NCBI GenBank assembly: GCA_910577415.1
Contig: CAJTLK010000109.1
Span: 1 to 5,504 of the forward strand
Source: an uncultured Oscillospiraceae bacterium
GTDB taxonomy: Bacteria; Bacillota; Clostridia; Oscillospirales; Oscillospiraceae
Reading direction: 5' to 3'
DNA length: 5,504 nucleotides
In this document: positions 5,135 to 5,504 of the stretch, in pieces
Numbering within the stretch: position 1 is the stretch's first letter
Layout of the letters: each line of letters starts with the position of its first letter
Notes under the pieces: model-generated
Databases searched by the model: none
What the model saw: only the letters and a program-made list of their open reading frames with translations
Told to the model about the DNA's origin: nothing
Made by a program: the position numbers and the translations under genes

Positions 5135-5504
5135 AATATCAGGAGTATCACAGCGTTATCAACGAGCAGTTGGAGCGCCAGTTCAGTGAGGAAGGCCCCA
5201 ACATTGAAAAGGCCGCCGAGTTTTGCGCCGCCTCGGTCAGCAGTGGCCGTGTCATCCATGTGTTTGGCTGCGGCCATTCCCAAATGTTTGCCATGGAAGT
5301 CTTCTACCGGGCCGGTGGACTGGTGCCCGTTAACGCCCTGCTCATCCCCCACATGGCCCTTTTCCCCAAGGCCAAGCTCAGCACCCTGCAAGAACGGGTC
5401 GAGGGCTTTACCGACAAGTATCTGGACCTGGAGGACACCGATCCCCGGGACACCATGATCATCATTTCCATCTCGGGCCGCAATGCCGGGGTCGTGGATA
5501 TGGC
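5131..5504 (+). CDS. SIS-domain protein of the UPF0309 type, 3' truncated by window edge
   Basis: The frame opens at the ATG overlapping the EIIA stop (ATGA, 5131-5134) and stays open to the edge, showing 124 residues of a protein that is about 240-250 long in its family. AAGGAG at 5115-5120 or GGAG at 5122-5125 can serve as ribosome binding site. An N-terminal helix is followed by the SIS core: VIHVFGCGHSQMF (41-53, phosphosugar loop at FGCGHS), FYRAGGLVPVN (58-68) and IIISISGRNAGVVDMA (109-124), whose SISGRN is the second phosphate-binding loop. SIS domains bind phosphosugars in isomerases, etherases and regulators. These motifs fit the UPF0309 group, whose reaction is not established as far as I know, better than GlmS, AgaS or MurQ. 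Overlap with EIIA and divergence from nagA point to the phosphorylated sugar imported by the PTS as substrate. Confidence 0.85.
   Translation, partial: MKYQEYHSVINEQLERQFSEEGPNIEKAAEFCAASVSSGRVIHVFGCGHSQMFAMEVFYRAGGLVPVNALLIPHMALFPKAKLSTLQERVEGFTDKYLDLEDTDPRDTMIIISISGRNAGVVDM

Overview
The window looks like chromosome of a GC-rich, anaerobic, low-oxygen-niche Firmicute, most likely a gut clostridium of the Oscillospiraceae type. This rests on strong AGGAGG-type ribosome binding sites, TTGACA/TATACT-like promoters, a lipoprotein, a PTS component, a 2-hydroxyacyl-CoA dehydratase-type activase and GC-rich codon use. The genus is not determinable from the sequence alone. The genes are packed tightly, with no RNA gene, insertion sequence or CRISPR array visible, and no gene-free stretch longer than 200 bases.

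Layout. (1) 1-1391, + strand: the C-terminal end of a large acyl-CoA dehydratase activase-related protein, entering from the left edge, followed by an overlapping GNAT acetyltransferase and a textbook intrinsic terminator. (2) About 1488-2513, + strand: a monocistronic secreted lipoprotein of unknown role with a DxDxDG calcium-loop-like motif. It has its own promoter and an inverted repeat in its leader. (3) A 32-bp perfect palindrome at 2536-2567 separates it from the convergent next unit. (4) 4546 down to 2607, - strand: a GntR/HutC-family regulator and nagA (N-acetylglucosamine-6-phosphate deacetylase), a two-gene operon 16 bases apart, driven by a near-consensus promoter. (5) 4688 to the right edge, + strand: a PTS EIIA protein and, overlapping it by four bases (ATGA), an SIS-domain protein of the UPF0309 type cut off by the window edge.

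The two divergent units share a 196-base intergenic region with two abutting palindromes (4567-4584 and 4580-4597). Their TGGT...ACCA half-sites suit a HutC/NagR/DasR-like regulator. The simplest reading is one amino-sugar locus: a PTS brings in and phosphorylates an N-acetylated sugar, NagA removes the acetyl group, the SIS protein acts on a phosphosugar, and the GntR protein senses a sugar phosphate. The exact sugar is not fixed by the visible sequence. I see no strong evidence for a wholly new system; the UPF0309-type gene in this context and the double operator are the most interesting points.
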